64,000 nt of DNA from Pyrinomonadaceae bacterium (GTDB taxonomy: Bacteria; Acidobacteriota; Blastocatellia; Pyrinomonadales; Pyrinomonadaceae), in contig JAJTWY010000008.1 of assembly GCA_021463165.1 (NCBI GenBank), forward strand, positions 100,999 through 164,998, read 5' to 3'. The notes under the pieces were generated by a model. It had not been told where the DNA came from, searched no databases, and saw only the letters and a list, made by a program, of their open reading frames with translations. Made by a program: the position numbers and the translations under genes. Shown here piece after piece: positions 18,066 through 26,484 of this stretch. The number at the start of each line of letters is the position of its first letter. Position 1 is the first letter of the stretch.

Positions 18066-18800
18066 CTATTTCCAGAAACCCAGCAGGACAAAGAGCACGA
18101 TCCAAAGTGCTCCCATGAAATGCCAATACCAGCCAACGACCTCGGCCAAACTCTGTCGCCTTGTGATCTCAATAAGATTCTCGGTCGGGTGCAAGTTACG
18201 CAGGAGTATCGACCCAAGCGCGGCGATACCGCCGATCACGTGCACGGCGTGTACTGCAGTCAGAATATAGAAAAAACCGGCATAGGAATTACCCTCGACA
18301 AAAAGCCCCCGCGAGTTGAGTGCCAACCAAGCCAGGATCTGTGACGAAATGAACGATGCACCCAAAACCGTCGTGACAATAAGCCATTTCTTGGCGCGCG
18401 GTTGATCGTTCCTGTCAACTGCAAGTTTTGCGAGGTGATAAACAATACTGCTCGCGAGAATTATCGCGGTACTCATCCAAACCGGCAGCGGGAGGTCAAA
18501 GGGCTTCCATTCCACTGCCTTGTTGGTCGAAATGACTATGTACGCCGCTATCAGGCCGCCAAAAGTCATGAGGACAACCAACAGTAGAAACCCCGTCAAG
18601 ACTCTCGATTTGCTCGGAAGAAAAGGCTGAATGCCACCCTTGGCTTCCGGTTCCGGTTGCTCACCTCCTCCGCCGTCGTCCCCCGGATTGCGTCCGCCAC
18701 CGCCGCGGCCGCTGCCAGAACCAGTGCCGCCCAAGTGGCCCAGACGTCGTTTTTTCTCGGGCACCGTGTCTTCGATAATGTCAGCTGTTCCGGTCACCAT
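18066..18800 (-). CDS. coxC: Cytochrome c oxidase subunit III
   Basis: 244 aa. A low-complexity glycine-rich hydrophilic N-terminus (residues 20-60) precedes five hydrophobic helices. Family features are VYHLAKLAVDRN, FFYILTAVHAVHVIGG and the end GWYWHFMGALWIVLFVLLGFWK. Subunit III stabilises the core of heme-copper oxidases in the cytoplasmic membrane. Subunits I and II are not in the window, so the rest of the oxidase locus lies elsewhere. It sits between ctaB (7 bp upstream) and the DUF420 gene (directly adjacent). The long glycine/aspartate-rich N-terminus is unusual for the family. Confidence 0.92.
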   Translation of the reverse strand: MVTGTADIIEDTVPEKKRRLGHLGGTGSGSGRGGGGRNPGDDGGGGEQPEPEAKGGIQPFLPSKSRVLTGFLLLVVLMTFGGLIAAYIVISTNKAVEWKPFDLPLPVWMSTAIILASSIVYHLAKLAVDRNDQPRAKKWLIVTTVLGASFISSQILAWLALNSRGLFVEGNSYAGFFYILTAVHAVHVIGGIAALGSILLRNLHPTENLIEITRRQSLAEVVGWYWHFMGALWIVLFVLLGFWK

Positions 18801-18807
18801 AAGATCT

Positions 18808-19710
18808 TTATCGCCTGTCTGCGACCATTAGGATGAAAAGAAGCGGAAGATAAATGACGGTAACGATAAGCAGCTTCCGCGATTTTTCGACAGTTTTCGC
18901 GCGGGCGGCCTGAACACTGGCAAAGGTGAACCAGAGGCCAAGAAGCGTAGCTCCGATCAGGAAGATCCAGCCCGACATCGCGAGGAAAAATGGGGCGAGA
19001 CTGATCGGGAAAAGCATCAAGGCGAACAGAACTATCTGGCGAGCGGTTATCTTGCCGTCAGGGTCCACAACGGGCAGCATTTGAATACCGGCCTTTGCGT
19101 ACTCTTCGCGATACATCCACGCGATGGCAAAAAAGTGCGGGAACTGCCATAAGAATTGCATCGCAAACAATGCCCACGCGCCGAGCGTGATCTCGTTCGC
19201 AGCCGCCGTCCATCCCATCAATGGCGGCAGTGCTCCCGGTAAGGCCCCGATAGCGGTGGAGGCCGAGGTTCGTGTCTTCAACGGAGTATAGACAAGAACG
19301 TAGCCGACAATAACGATAATGCCGAGGACCGCGGTCAACGCGTTCACCGCCAGAAGCATATAGAGTTCCGCGAGAACACACAAAAGAATGCCGAATATCA
19401 ATGCCTCATGCGGCACTAACACCTTCGAGGGCAGCGGCCTCTTCGCGGTCCTGTCCATTACCGTGTCGAGGTCGCGCTCCCAGTACTGATTCAGGGTTGC
19501 AACTCCAAAAGCTAAGAGCGCGATAGCGGTCATCGCATTTACGAACAGGACAAGATCAAATCCCTGAGAAGAACCCAGGTAGAATCCCGCAGCCGCTGTA
19601 AGCACGAGCATGAAAGCGATGCGCGGCTTGGTCAGTTCGACGTAAGCCGCGAACTTCCCTCGCGATCCAACAAGCTTTCTCTGATCTATACCGGCAGCCA
19701 GCGAATCCAT
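18808..19710 (-). CDS. ctaB: Protoheme IX farnesyltransferase (heme O synthase)
   Basis: 300-aa integral membrane prenyltransferase of the UbiA family. It attaches a farnesyl group to heme B to give heme O for terminal oxidases. The first aspartate-rich motif is in NQYWERDLDTVMDRTAKRPLP (about residues 72-92), and the second region reads YTPLKTRTSASTAIGALPGALPPLMGW. About eight to nine helices are expected. It heads a minus-strand unit with oxidase subunit III and the DUF420 protein, with 123 bp to the divergent resB gene. The family call is firm. Confidence 0.94.
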   Translation of the reverse strand: MDSLAAGIDQRKLVGSRGKFAAYVELTKPRIAFMLVLTAAAGFYLGSSQGFDLVLFVNAMTAIALLAFGVATLNQYWERDLDTVMDRTAKRPLPSKVLVPHEALIFGILLCVLAELYMLLAVNALTAVLGIIVIVGYVLVYTPLKTRTSASTAIGALPGALPPLMGWTAAANEITLGAWALFAMQFLWQFPHFFAIAWMYREEYAKAGIQMLPVVDPDGKITARQIVLFALMLFPISLAPFFLAMSGWIFLIGATLLGLWFTFASVQAARAKTVEKSRKLLIVTVIYLPLLFILMVADRR

Positions 19711-19833
19711 ACTATTCCAGCAACTACTATCGTAACAGTAAGAATATCGCCTGAAATGATGATTTCAAAGCTTTCGACTATGACTCAACGCGATTTTTTC
19801 ATCAACCTGAACTTATTTTGTATAGGATGACAA

Positions 19834-21429
19834 TTGACCGCCCGTGCGATATTCTTAGACAAATTGCGTATGTCGGCCGCGGAAGAAACCATCAAACAGC
19901 GACCTGAGATCCGAAAGCAGTCTGCTCCAATGCTTAACCGCGCTCTCGATTTCCTGAGCTCGGTTCGCTTCGGAATAGTCCAACTCGTCGTGCTTGTCAT
20001 CCTTTCGCTGATCGGGATGCTCATCCTGCAGCAAAATGTGCAGGGCTTTGACGCATATTATGTCTCGCTTACTCCTGCCGAGCGACTTGTTTTTGGCAAG
20101 CTAGGATTTTTTGATATCTATCACAGCTGGTATTACAATCTGCTGCTGCTGACTCTCTCCCTCAATATTATCCTTGCCTCGATCGACCGATTTCCTTCGG
20201 CGTGGGCCTACATCCGTTCGCCAAAGAGAACGGCGACAAAAGCGTGGCTTCGGTCGCTCCGCTCGAATGAGTCATTTACCTTCGCCAATGTGGAAGAAGC
20301 CGACCTGGTGGCGAAGATCAAGACCATTTTTGACAAGGCCGGGCTCAAGTCGGTCACGACCGAAGTAAATTCCTTGGAATACGGTGTTGACAGCGAAGGC
20401 CGAAAGGATTTTTCCGTGACGACCAACAAATCTGGCACGGTCGTCTTCGGCGAGAGCGGGCGTCTCAATCGGCTCGGAGCATACGTCGTTCACGTGTTCC
20501 TACTTCTATTGTTTCTAGGCCACTTCGTGGCCCTGCAAACTGGCTTTGATGCCGATGTTCGGATGGTGCCCGGGGTCACTACAGATGAGATCCAGAAGAT
20601 AGAATTCAATCTGGATAAGAAGGAAAAGTTCAATGTAAAAGTGCCCTTCAAGATGGAGTGCACGGATATCCAGCAGCGGCTGATCAACGAGAACGGCCCT
20701 ATCGATGTGACCAATACCCTTGATTGGCGGACCCAGATGAAGATCACGGATCCCGACTACGGTGAATCCATCATCGACGTCAGCATGAACAAACCGTTCA
20801 GCTATCGCGGGTATCGATTTTTCCAGGCTCAGACGATCCCGGTCGGAAACGCGCGCAGCGTTTCGATCGAAGCCATTCCACAGGCCGGTGGCGGATCAAC
20901 TAAACTTGAATTGAAACGAGGCAGCAAGGCCGATCTCCCGGATGGCACAACGGTCGAATACGCCGACTTCATGCCTGATTTCACCTTTGGCGGTGATGGT
21001 CAGCCCGATACCAAGAGCGGCGAGTACAACAATCCTGTCGCTATTCTGAATGTTACGCCGCCGCAGGGTGAACGAGTAAGAGTCTTCGCCTTTGCGTCCG
21101 GTATTGCAGAGAACATACCCGTCGGAGCGCCGAAGGCGGGCTACAAATGGCGACTGACGAATTTCGAGAAATCCCCGCTTGCCCACATCCTCTCGATCAA
21201 ATATGACCCTTACGATGGTGCCTTCATCGCGTGGTACGTAGGTGGTTTTGGCCTGATCGGTGCCCTTGGCTTTGTATTCTTTTATCCTCACAAACGTGCT
21301 TGGGCCCTTGTCGAAAAGCACAACGATAACTCGGTTGAAGTGGTGCTCGGAGGTGAGGCAAACCGAAATCAGGTCGCCTTTGCCGAAAAGCTCGACCGCG
21401 TTGCTGAGCAGATCCGAGCCATCCAATGA
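19834..21429 (+). CDS. resB: Cytochrome c biogenesis protein ResB/Ccs1
   Basis: 531 aa from a TTG that has an AGGATG ribosome-binding site a few bases before it; an ATG at 19870 is the alternative. It has three N-terminal membrane helices (the first with LSSVRFGIVQLVVLVILSLIGMLILQ), a large periplasmic domain and a final helix near residue 470. It works with the CcsA protein encoded directly downstream, the two forming the system II heme delivery and ligation machinery for periplasmic c-type cytochromes. A cytochrome c lipoprotein at 28990 is a plausible client. The head-to-tail pair is 11-26 bp apart depending on the ccsA start. Confidence 0.9.
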   Translation: MTARAIFLDKLRMSAAEETIKQRPEIRKQSAPMLNRALDFLSSVRFGIVQLVVLVILSLIGMLILQQNVQGFDAYYVSLTPAERLVFGKLGFFDIYHSWYYNLLLLTLSLNIILASIDRFPSAWAYIRSPKRTATKAWLRSLRSNESFTFANVEEADLVAKIKTIFDKAGLKSVTTEVNSLEYGVDSEGRKDFSVTTNKSGTVVFGESGRLNRLGAYVVHVFLLLLFLGHFVALQTGFDADVRMVPGVTTDEIQKIEFNLDKKEKFNVKVPFKMECTDIQQRLINENGPIDVTNTLDWRTQMKITDPDYGESIIDVSMNKPFSYRGYRFFQAQTIPVGNARSVSIEAIPQAGGGSTKLELKRGSKADLPDGTTVEYADFMPDFTFGGDGQPDTKSGEYNNPVAILNVTPPQGERVRVFAFASGIAENIPVGAPKAGYKWRLTNFEKSPLAHILSIKYDPYDGAFIAWYVGGFGLIGALGFVFFYPHKRAWALVEKHNDNSVEVVLGGEANRNQVAFAEKLDRVAEQIRAIQ

Positions 21430-21455
21430 GAATTAGATAGTTGAGACTGAACATT

Positions 21456-23051
21456 ATGCAAGAGCTGGATAAATTTGAGAACCGCACATCCTGGAAGTCG
21501 TATTTGCCAGCGATACTGGTTATCGCCGGAGCTTTCATCATGCTTGGGCTCAGACTGCAAACGGGCCCCAATTTCATCAATGATGCAGCTCTGATGATGC
21601 TGGCATTGGCCTGCTATATACTCGCGGCCCTGTTTCAGTTGACCAATCTATATGCACCATCCTCGATGGCGGAGAAGATCGGCTTCTATGGTGCAGCGCT
21701 GGGCGTGTTTTTCAATCTCTCCAGTTGGTTGCTGCGATGGGTGAACTCCTACGACCATGAGATAGCAATAATGCGGGCCAGCGGAAATATGGCTGACCCA
21801 TGGATCTTCCGTTATATTCCGCTCACCAACCTTTATGATTACGGAGTTGCGTTCGCGTTTGGAGCGGGACTCACCACGCTTCTCTTTGCCAGCCGCAAAA
21901 ATTTCCGCATACTCGGTGCCTTTACGCTTCCGCTTGCGGCACTGATCCTCACCTTATCGCGATTTATCGGCGGCGAGTTCATCAACCTCCCACCGGTGCT
22001 CGATTCCTACTGGCGTCCAATACACGTGGGCGTTGCCAGCTTAAGTTATGGCATCGCGATGGTGTGCTTTGCCGTTGCGGTCATCTACCTTCTCAAGGAT
22101 GGAGTAAAGGTTCATCTGATGGCGATCTGGTCGAGCCTGTTCGGCTTGGCTGTGATCGCGACGATCAGCAAGTTCTCGGTCTTCACCCAGTTCGTATATC
22201 GAGCCGGCCTCTTCCTACCAAACGAGGCCGGAAAGAAACCGTTTTCTGCCCCGTTCAGGCTCGAGATGCCTTATGTCGGCCCTGCTCTCGTTATCTCCGG
22301 CTTGCTGCTTGCGGGAACCATTGTTGCGTTTCTGATCTATCATTACCAAAAGCAGGAGGCCGCAGGACGGCTTGGTCATATACTCCTCAAACTGGCTCTC
22401 GTCGCGCAACTGTTGTCGATCGGGCTTCTTGTTTACGGAATTAGGGATAATTCGAATGTCTCGGCAAGGCTTCAGGCACAACTGACGCAAGACCCTTATC
22501 AATATACTGTGGCCGGCATGGCGATGGCGGAGAACCAACAACTTTCCGTTGCCGAGCTTTCGCGGATAACCCCGCAGCAGCACGAACAGATGGGTCGTGC
22601 CTACATCCAGGCAAATGGCGATAAGCTCTACCTCAGTTTGAACACAAATCCGGTCGAGATATCGGCCCTTATTACGGCACTCGTTGCGACGTTGTTCGTT
22701 ATCCTATTTGCTTTTCGAACCGAGACGATCCGTGAAAGACTGCCTAGTCTTGAGTCTCTCGACAGCCTGATGTACAAGACCGCGTGTCTCGCCTTTGCCG
22801 GCTTGGCAATGCTGCTGATAACCGGTGCGATCTGGGCGAATGAATCCTGGGGTCGCCCGTGGGGTTTCGACTCAAAGGAAACAGGAGCTTTGATCGCATG
22901 GCTCACCTATGCGGCATTTCTCCACACGCGGATATCGCGTGGATGGAAAGGCCGAAGCTCCGCCTACTTCGCTATTGTTGGATTCCTATTGGTTTTATTT
23001 ACGTATCTGGGTGTCAGCTATCTGCTAAGCGGATTGCACAGCTACGCCTAG
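21456..23051 (+). CDS. ccsA: Cytochrome c biogenesis protein CcsA
   Basis: 531 aa from the ATG at 21456; a TTG at 21441 would add five residues. Multi-pass membrane protein. The C-terminal half holds the tryptophan-rich heme-handling motif WANESWGRPWGFDSKETGALIAW in two parts (WGRPWGFDSKE), followed by a conserved histidine in FLHTRIS. A second conserved histidine lies in PIHVGVASLSYG. It partners ResB in system II cytochrome c maturation and exports or ligates heme at CXXCH motifs. A long loop between helices near residues 340-400 is unusual. The pair with the upstream resB makes the call secure. Confidence 0.92.
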   Translation: MQELDKFENRTSWKSYLPAILVIAGAFIMLGLRLQTGPNFINDAALMMLALACYILAALFQLTNLYAPSSMAEKIGFYGAALGVFFNLSSWLLRWVNSYDHEIAIMRASGNMADPWIFRYIPLTNLYDYGVAFAFGAGLTTLLFASRKNFRILGAFTLPLAALILTLSRFIGGEFINLPPVLDSYWRPIHVGVASLSYGIAMVCFAVAVIYLLKDGVKVHLMAIWSSLFGLAVIATISKFSVFTQFVYRAGLFLPNEAGKKPFSAPFRLEMPYVGPALVISGLLLAGTIVAFLIYHYQKQEAAGRLGHILLKLALVAQLLSIGLLVYGIRDNSNVSARLQAQLTQDPYQYTVAGMAMAENQQLSVAELSRITPQQHEQMGRAYIQANGDKLYLSLNTNPVEISALITALVATLFVILFAFRTETIRERLPSLESLDSLMYKTACLAFAGLAMLLITGAIWANESWGRPWGFDSKETGALIAWLTYAAFLHTRISRGWKGRSSAYFAIVGFLLVLFTYLGVSYLLSGLHSYA

Positions 23052-23052
23052 G

Positions 23053-23967
23053 CTATTCGATCGTTACCTTTACGACATCAAGGAGTGAATATTTCGAGAC
23101 AGCACTCCCCTTGAACATTACCGTTAGCCAGCCTTTATCTACATTGAAACGGGTTACTTCGGTCATCGGGCGCTCGATGACCGAACCGTCTTTCAATTGA
23201 ATGACAAGTCGCCTGTTCGCCAGCGGATCAAGCTTTTTTTCTGTTGGCTGAGGTTTGGTCCGCTCGCTCGGTGCAACCTCCCGGTCCCTGTCACTCGCAG
23301 GCTTCGCTATTATTGTCGGTGGCGGGATCGTCGACTTGACGACAACCTCTGGTTTGTCGGCGACCTTTGAACTCTTCTCAGGAAGCGATCTTGGATCTCT
23401 CGATGTAGATGCCGTCTCTCGTTTGACGGATTCCGGCTCCTTGGCTTGGACGACGGTCTTTTTTCGCGTATTGCCCGTCGCGGGTTCGTTCACCGCCTCG
23501 ATCGTCGGTTCTGCTTCTTCCTTTCTTGGCTTCAGGGCAACGAAGCTGCCGCCAAATCTCACACGATATTCCGCAGCTTCATCATTTGGCGTACGGCCCT
23601 GTATCCGAAGTAAAAGCTTTTCCTCCTTCCTCAGATAGATCAACCGCCCGGTCTCGTTCAACGAGGGATCGAATACCACTATTTTAGTAAGCGGCCTCAG
23701 GCCATCCTTAATAAAGACGTCTATATCGCCGGTGAAGTTCTTTGTGACCAGGTTGATGAATATATCACCCTGAGTTCCTTCAAATTCGAAGAAATAGGAA
23801 GTGATCCTCGAATCGCCAAGCGGGCGGGCCTTGATCGATCCGACGAGATCGTTGCTGGTTATCGCTGTTGGAAAGTTCTGATCCCGGGACTGAGCGCTTG
23901 CTGCTCCGCCAAAGAGAAATAGGACGACGGTCAGCAAAAGTGTCGATCGGATGAGAAACTGAGCCAT
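23053..23967 (-). CDS. Secreted protein with PPC-like domain
   Basis: 304 aa. The signal peptide (to about residue 25, ending SAQS) is followed by a beta-rich domain (about 35-135; SIKARPLGDSRITSYFFEF, IDVFIKDG, LLLRIQG) resembling the bacterial pre-peptidase C-terminal (PPC) fold. Next comes a low-complexity basic/proline linker (135-250). A small C-terminal domain follows (RRLVIQLKDGSVIERPMTEV and LLDVVKVTIE). The linker is rich in Lys, Glu and Pro and is probably unstructured. Function unknown; the fold suggestion is by eye and moderate. It is convergent with ccsA, one base apart, and 11 bp downstream of the acetyltransferase gene, so it may share its transcript. Confidence 0.7.
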   Translation of the reverse strand: MAQFLIRSTLLLTVVLFLFGGAASAQSRDQNFPTAITSNDLVGSIKARPLGDSRITSYFFEFEGTQGDIFINLVTKNFTGDIDVFIKDGLRPLTKIVVFDPSLNETGRLIYLRKEEKLLLRIQGRTPNDEAAEYRVRFGGSFVALKPRKEEAEPTIEAVNEPATGNTRKKTVVQAKEPESVKRETASTSRDPRSLPEKSSKVADKPEVVVKSTIPPPTIIAKPASDRDREVAPSERTKPQPTEKKLDPLANRRLVIQLKDGSVIERPMTEVTRFNVDKGWLTVMFKGSAVSKYSLLDVVKVTIE

Positions 23968-23978
23968 TCCCGGACCTA

Positions 23979-24434
23979 CTATAGTTCTTTTTTAAGATGC
24001 ACGAGTCGGGAGGTTTCGCCGTAACCCAATTTAGTATGAGCAAGAAGACTGACGGAATTGTCCACCTCAGCATCGGACGCCATCTCAGAACATCCGCGGC
24101 GCCGAGCCCAGCCCTCGGCCATTCGAACCAGCCGAGTGCCGATACCGTCCCGGCGATAAGGCTCCTCGACGAACCATCCTTCCAGATAGCCGACATTATC
24201 CGTATCGCAGTCCTCGACATGCGAGCGGATACTTGCCTCAAGAAAACCGCACAGTCTGCCATTCTCGAGCTCAGCGACCGCTACGTACTGCGTATCCGAA
24301 TGCTCAATGATATCAACCATCTCCGACTTGTGATCGTCCTCCGACGATTCATCCCACAGAAGCGTGCGAAGCCGGAGCCATTCCGAGAGATCCCGTTCCG
24401 CCAAGTCCCTGACTTTTACGTCGTTGGTTGTCAT
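23979..24434 (-). CDS. GNAT acetyltransferase resembling aminoglycoside 6'-N-acetyltransferase
   Basis: 151-aa cytoplasmic acetyltransferase. The order of motifs follows AAC(6')-I enzymes: LSEWLRLRTLLWDES at the start, then LCGFLEASIRSHVEDC, GYLEGWFVEEPYRRDGIGTRLV (the acetyl-CoA loop), AEGWARRRGCSEMASDAEVDN and HTKLGYGETSRLVHLKKEL. These blocks match the enzyme family that acetylates the 6'-amino group of aminoglycosides. Whether this chromosomal copy acts on drugs or on a native amine is open. The gene is followed by a secreted-protein gene on the same strand and has no mobile-element features around it. Confidence 0.85.
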   Translation of the reverse strand: MTTNDVKVRDLAERDLSEWLRLRTLLWDESSEDDHKSEMVDIIEHSDTQYVAVAELENGRLCGFLEASIRSHVEDCDTDNVGYLEGWFVEEPYRRDGIGTRLVRMAEGWARRRGCSEMASDAEVDNSVSLLAHTKLGYGETSRLVHLKKEL

Positions 24435-24498
24435 TGAAATCCGATTCTAGCAGTCTTCGTGCTTTTGAACAAAGGAGATACCGCCGATCGAAAGGCGC

Positions 24499-24527
24499 AA
24501 AAAAGGCCGGGCATTCGATCCCGGCCT
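24499..24527 (-). terminator. Terminator of the inactive S41 homologue gene
   Basis: On the minus strand AGGCCGGG pairs with CCCGGCCT around an eight-base loop, then six T. It lies 20 bp after the stop codon of the gene at 24547. Confidence 0.85.
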
Positions 24528-24546
24528 GAGTATCCATAGAAAACTA

Positions 24547-25842
24547 TTAAGCTCCCGCTTTCGCCGCGCCGGCCTTGTCGGCAAGTAACTCAAGAGCTTT
24601 CTTAAGCTGCACATCTTCAAGCGTCTTAGGCTGCGGTTTTGGTGTGGGCGATGGAGCTGCACCCGGGTTCCCGCTGTCCGGCTGTGTGATCGAATCGATA
24701 TCGAGCGGTTCGGGCGTATCAGGCCTTTTTACTTCGACCGATGGTTTGACCCCCGTCGTTGCCCGGTCCTCACCCAGGAACGGGGCGCCGTTAGGAGCTG
24801 CCCATTTCGCGACCGTCAGAAGGAAACCACCCCCCGAGGACATAGGAAAGAGCTTTTGTTCCGTACCGGCCCCAAATGTCTTTTCTCCCACAACTTCGCC
24901 GCGCTTTCGATCGATGATCGAAGCTGCCACTACCTCGGCCGCACCTGCCGTGCTCGAATCGGTCAGAACGACCAGCGGTCCATCGAAAATGGCTTTTGCT
25001 GGATCCGCCTGGAAGGTGTTCTGGATCTTGTTTTCACGACCGACGACCTTTGCAAGCTCGCCCTCTTTAACGAAAAGATTCGCCACGGCTACACCTTCCG
25101 TAAGCGATCCGGTGGCAACCCCGCGAAGATCCAGTATGACCTTCGAGGCGCCTTGGCGTGTGAGTGAAGCGACCGCCCCGCGGATGTCAGCGGCCGAGCC
25201 ATCCTCGAGACTAAACACCTTGACAATGCCCACTTTGGCCGACTCGAGCTTTGTCTCAGCCTTTGGAAATGGATAACTGCCCCTGGTTACCTTTAGCGTC
25301 TGTGCTTTTTCACCGGACCGCAGTACTCGAAGAGCAACGCTCGATCCGGCTTCACCGAGGATCATTTGTTTCGCATCGTAAAGCGAAATATCGCGAGTCG
25401 CCTTATTATCGATGTACTCGATGACATCGCCAGATCTCAGGCCGGCCTTGTCAGCCGGACCACCCTTGATCGTCGAGATAATGTAGAGATACCCAAGATA
25501 CTGCGAGTATTCCGCACCGATCCCCAGCTTGTCCGCCGTTTTGCTTGACTCGAACGCCTTGACCTGTTCAGACGTAAGATACGACGAATACGGATCGAGG
25601 CCTCCCGCAAGACCGCGTAAAGCACCCAGCCGAACCTTCTCCATATTAGGTTCGTCAACGTAATCGTTCTGGATATGCTGAAGAACCGATTCGACGATGC
25701 GAAGCTGGGCAGTGGCATCGTTGACCGGCTGCTGCGCCGAGGTCGTAAGCAGGCTGCCAACAAAGGGCAATCCACCGACCACAGCGTAAACCGCTATCAG
25801 ACCGGACAACGACATGATCCAAAGCTTTCCGCGAAATGACAT
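24547..25842 (-). CDS. S41 peptidase homologue without catalytic Ser/Lys
   Basis: 431-aa exported or membrane-anchored protein: an N-terminal helix (about residues 8-28), a PDZ domain (about 105-185) and an S41 domain (200-345). The catalytic positions are altered. In the active paralogue at 7781 the dyad is in TASASE and TFGKG. Here the aligned segments are TAGAAE (Ser to Gly, residue 300) and TFGAG (Lys to Ala, residue 325), 25 residues apart as expected. Peptidase activity should be absent, although the PDZ domain and the general fold are kept. A C-terminal proline-rich tail (TPKPQPKT) ends in a short helix. It may act as a scaffold or regulator. It is divergent to ruvX. Confidence 0.88.
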   Translation of the reverse strand: MSFRGKLWIMSLSGLIAVYAVVGGLPFVGSLLTTSAQQPVNDATAQLRIVESVLQHIQNDYVDEPNMEKVRLGALRGLAGGLDPYSSYLTSEQVKAFESSKTADKLGIGAEYSQYLGYLYIISTIKGGPADKAGLRSGDVIEYIDNKATRDISLYDAKQMILGEAGSSVALRVLRSGEKAQTLKVTRGSYPFPKAETKLESAKVGIVKVFSLEDGSAADIRGAVASLTRQGASKVILDLRGVATGSLTEGVAVANLFVKEGELAKVVGRENKIQNTFQADPAKAIFDGPLVVLTDSSTAGAAEVVAASIIDRKRGEVVGEKTFGAGTEQKLFPMSSGGGFLLTVAKWAAPNGAPFLGEDRATTGVKPSVEVKRPDTPEPLDIDSITQPDSGNPGAAPSPTPKPQPKTLEDVQLKKALELLADKAGAAKAGA

Positions 25843-25951
25843 CTTGTTACCTCTGTATGATAATTCTATCCGAGATCAATACGGCTAAATGAGTCTGTTT
25901 GTTTTGACGTTCCCGCCATTAAGAACAGATTATCGCTGAACGAAATACCTC

Positions 25952-26446
25952 GTGCAAGAAAAAGAAACAACTAATCCGCTTGAAAATACAGACTTAGATC
26001 GGGTTCCCGGCGATGGACGACTGATCGCTATTGATCCCGGCACCAAACGCTGCGGCGTAGCCATATGCGACGAGCTTCGGGTCATAACACGGGGACTTCC
26101 CTTCATCAGCCGATCAAGCTGGAAAAAGTTGCTTTCAAAGATCAAGGCCCTTATCTCGGAGTTTGATGCAAAGGCGCTTGTGATAGGTTTGCCGCTCGAG
26201 TCTGATGGGTCGGAGAGCGAGATGTCGGAGGAAGCCCGTTCAATGGCGCGAAAATTTGCGCTCTCACTTGACGTCCCCGTATTTTTGCAGGATGAACGCG
26301 TCACTTCCTACGAGGCACGAGGCCGCCTCTGGTCTGCCGGCGTCAGCACAGATGGCAAGGACCGCGGCCGAGTCGATAGCGAAGCCGCCGCCATCATCCT
26401 GAGTGACTTTCTCGACCGGGTCAAAAAAACCGAGAGTGCGCCGTAG
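25952..26446 (+). CDS. ruvX: Putative pre-16S rRNA nuclease / Holliday junction resolvase RuvX (YqgF)
   Basis: 164 aa from a GTG. The RNase H-like fold is marked by AIDPGTKRCGVAICD at the start, VIGLPLESDGSESEMSEEAR in the middle, DERVTSYEA near residue 110 and RVDSEAAAIIL at the end. These hold the acidic catalytic residues of the YqgF family, which matures the 16S rRNA 5' end or resolves junctions, depending on the organism. It stands alone between two minus-strand genes. The N-terminal 25 residues before the RNase H fold are a short extension. Confidence 0.9.
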   Translation: MQEKETTNPLENTDLDRVPGDGRLIAIDPGTKRCGVAICDELRVITRGLPFISRSSWKKLLSKIKALISEFDAKALVIGLPLESDGSESEMSEEARSMARKFALSLDVPVFLQDERVTSYEARGRLWSAGVSTDGKDRGRVDSEAAAIILSDFLDRVKKTESAP

Positions 26447-26484
26447 TCGATAGGCATTCACATCATACTGTTCCCGCCAGATGT

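Noticed and set aside
17637..18344. A 235-codon plus-strand frame opposite the oxidase genes.
   Set aside because: Antisense shadow of cytochrome oxidase subunit III and the DUF420 gene.
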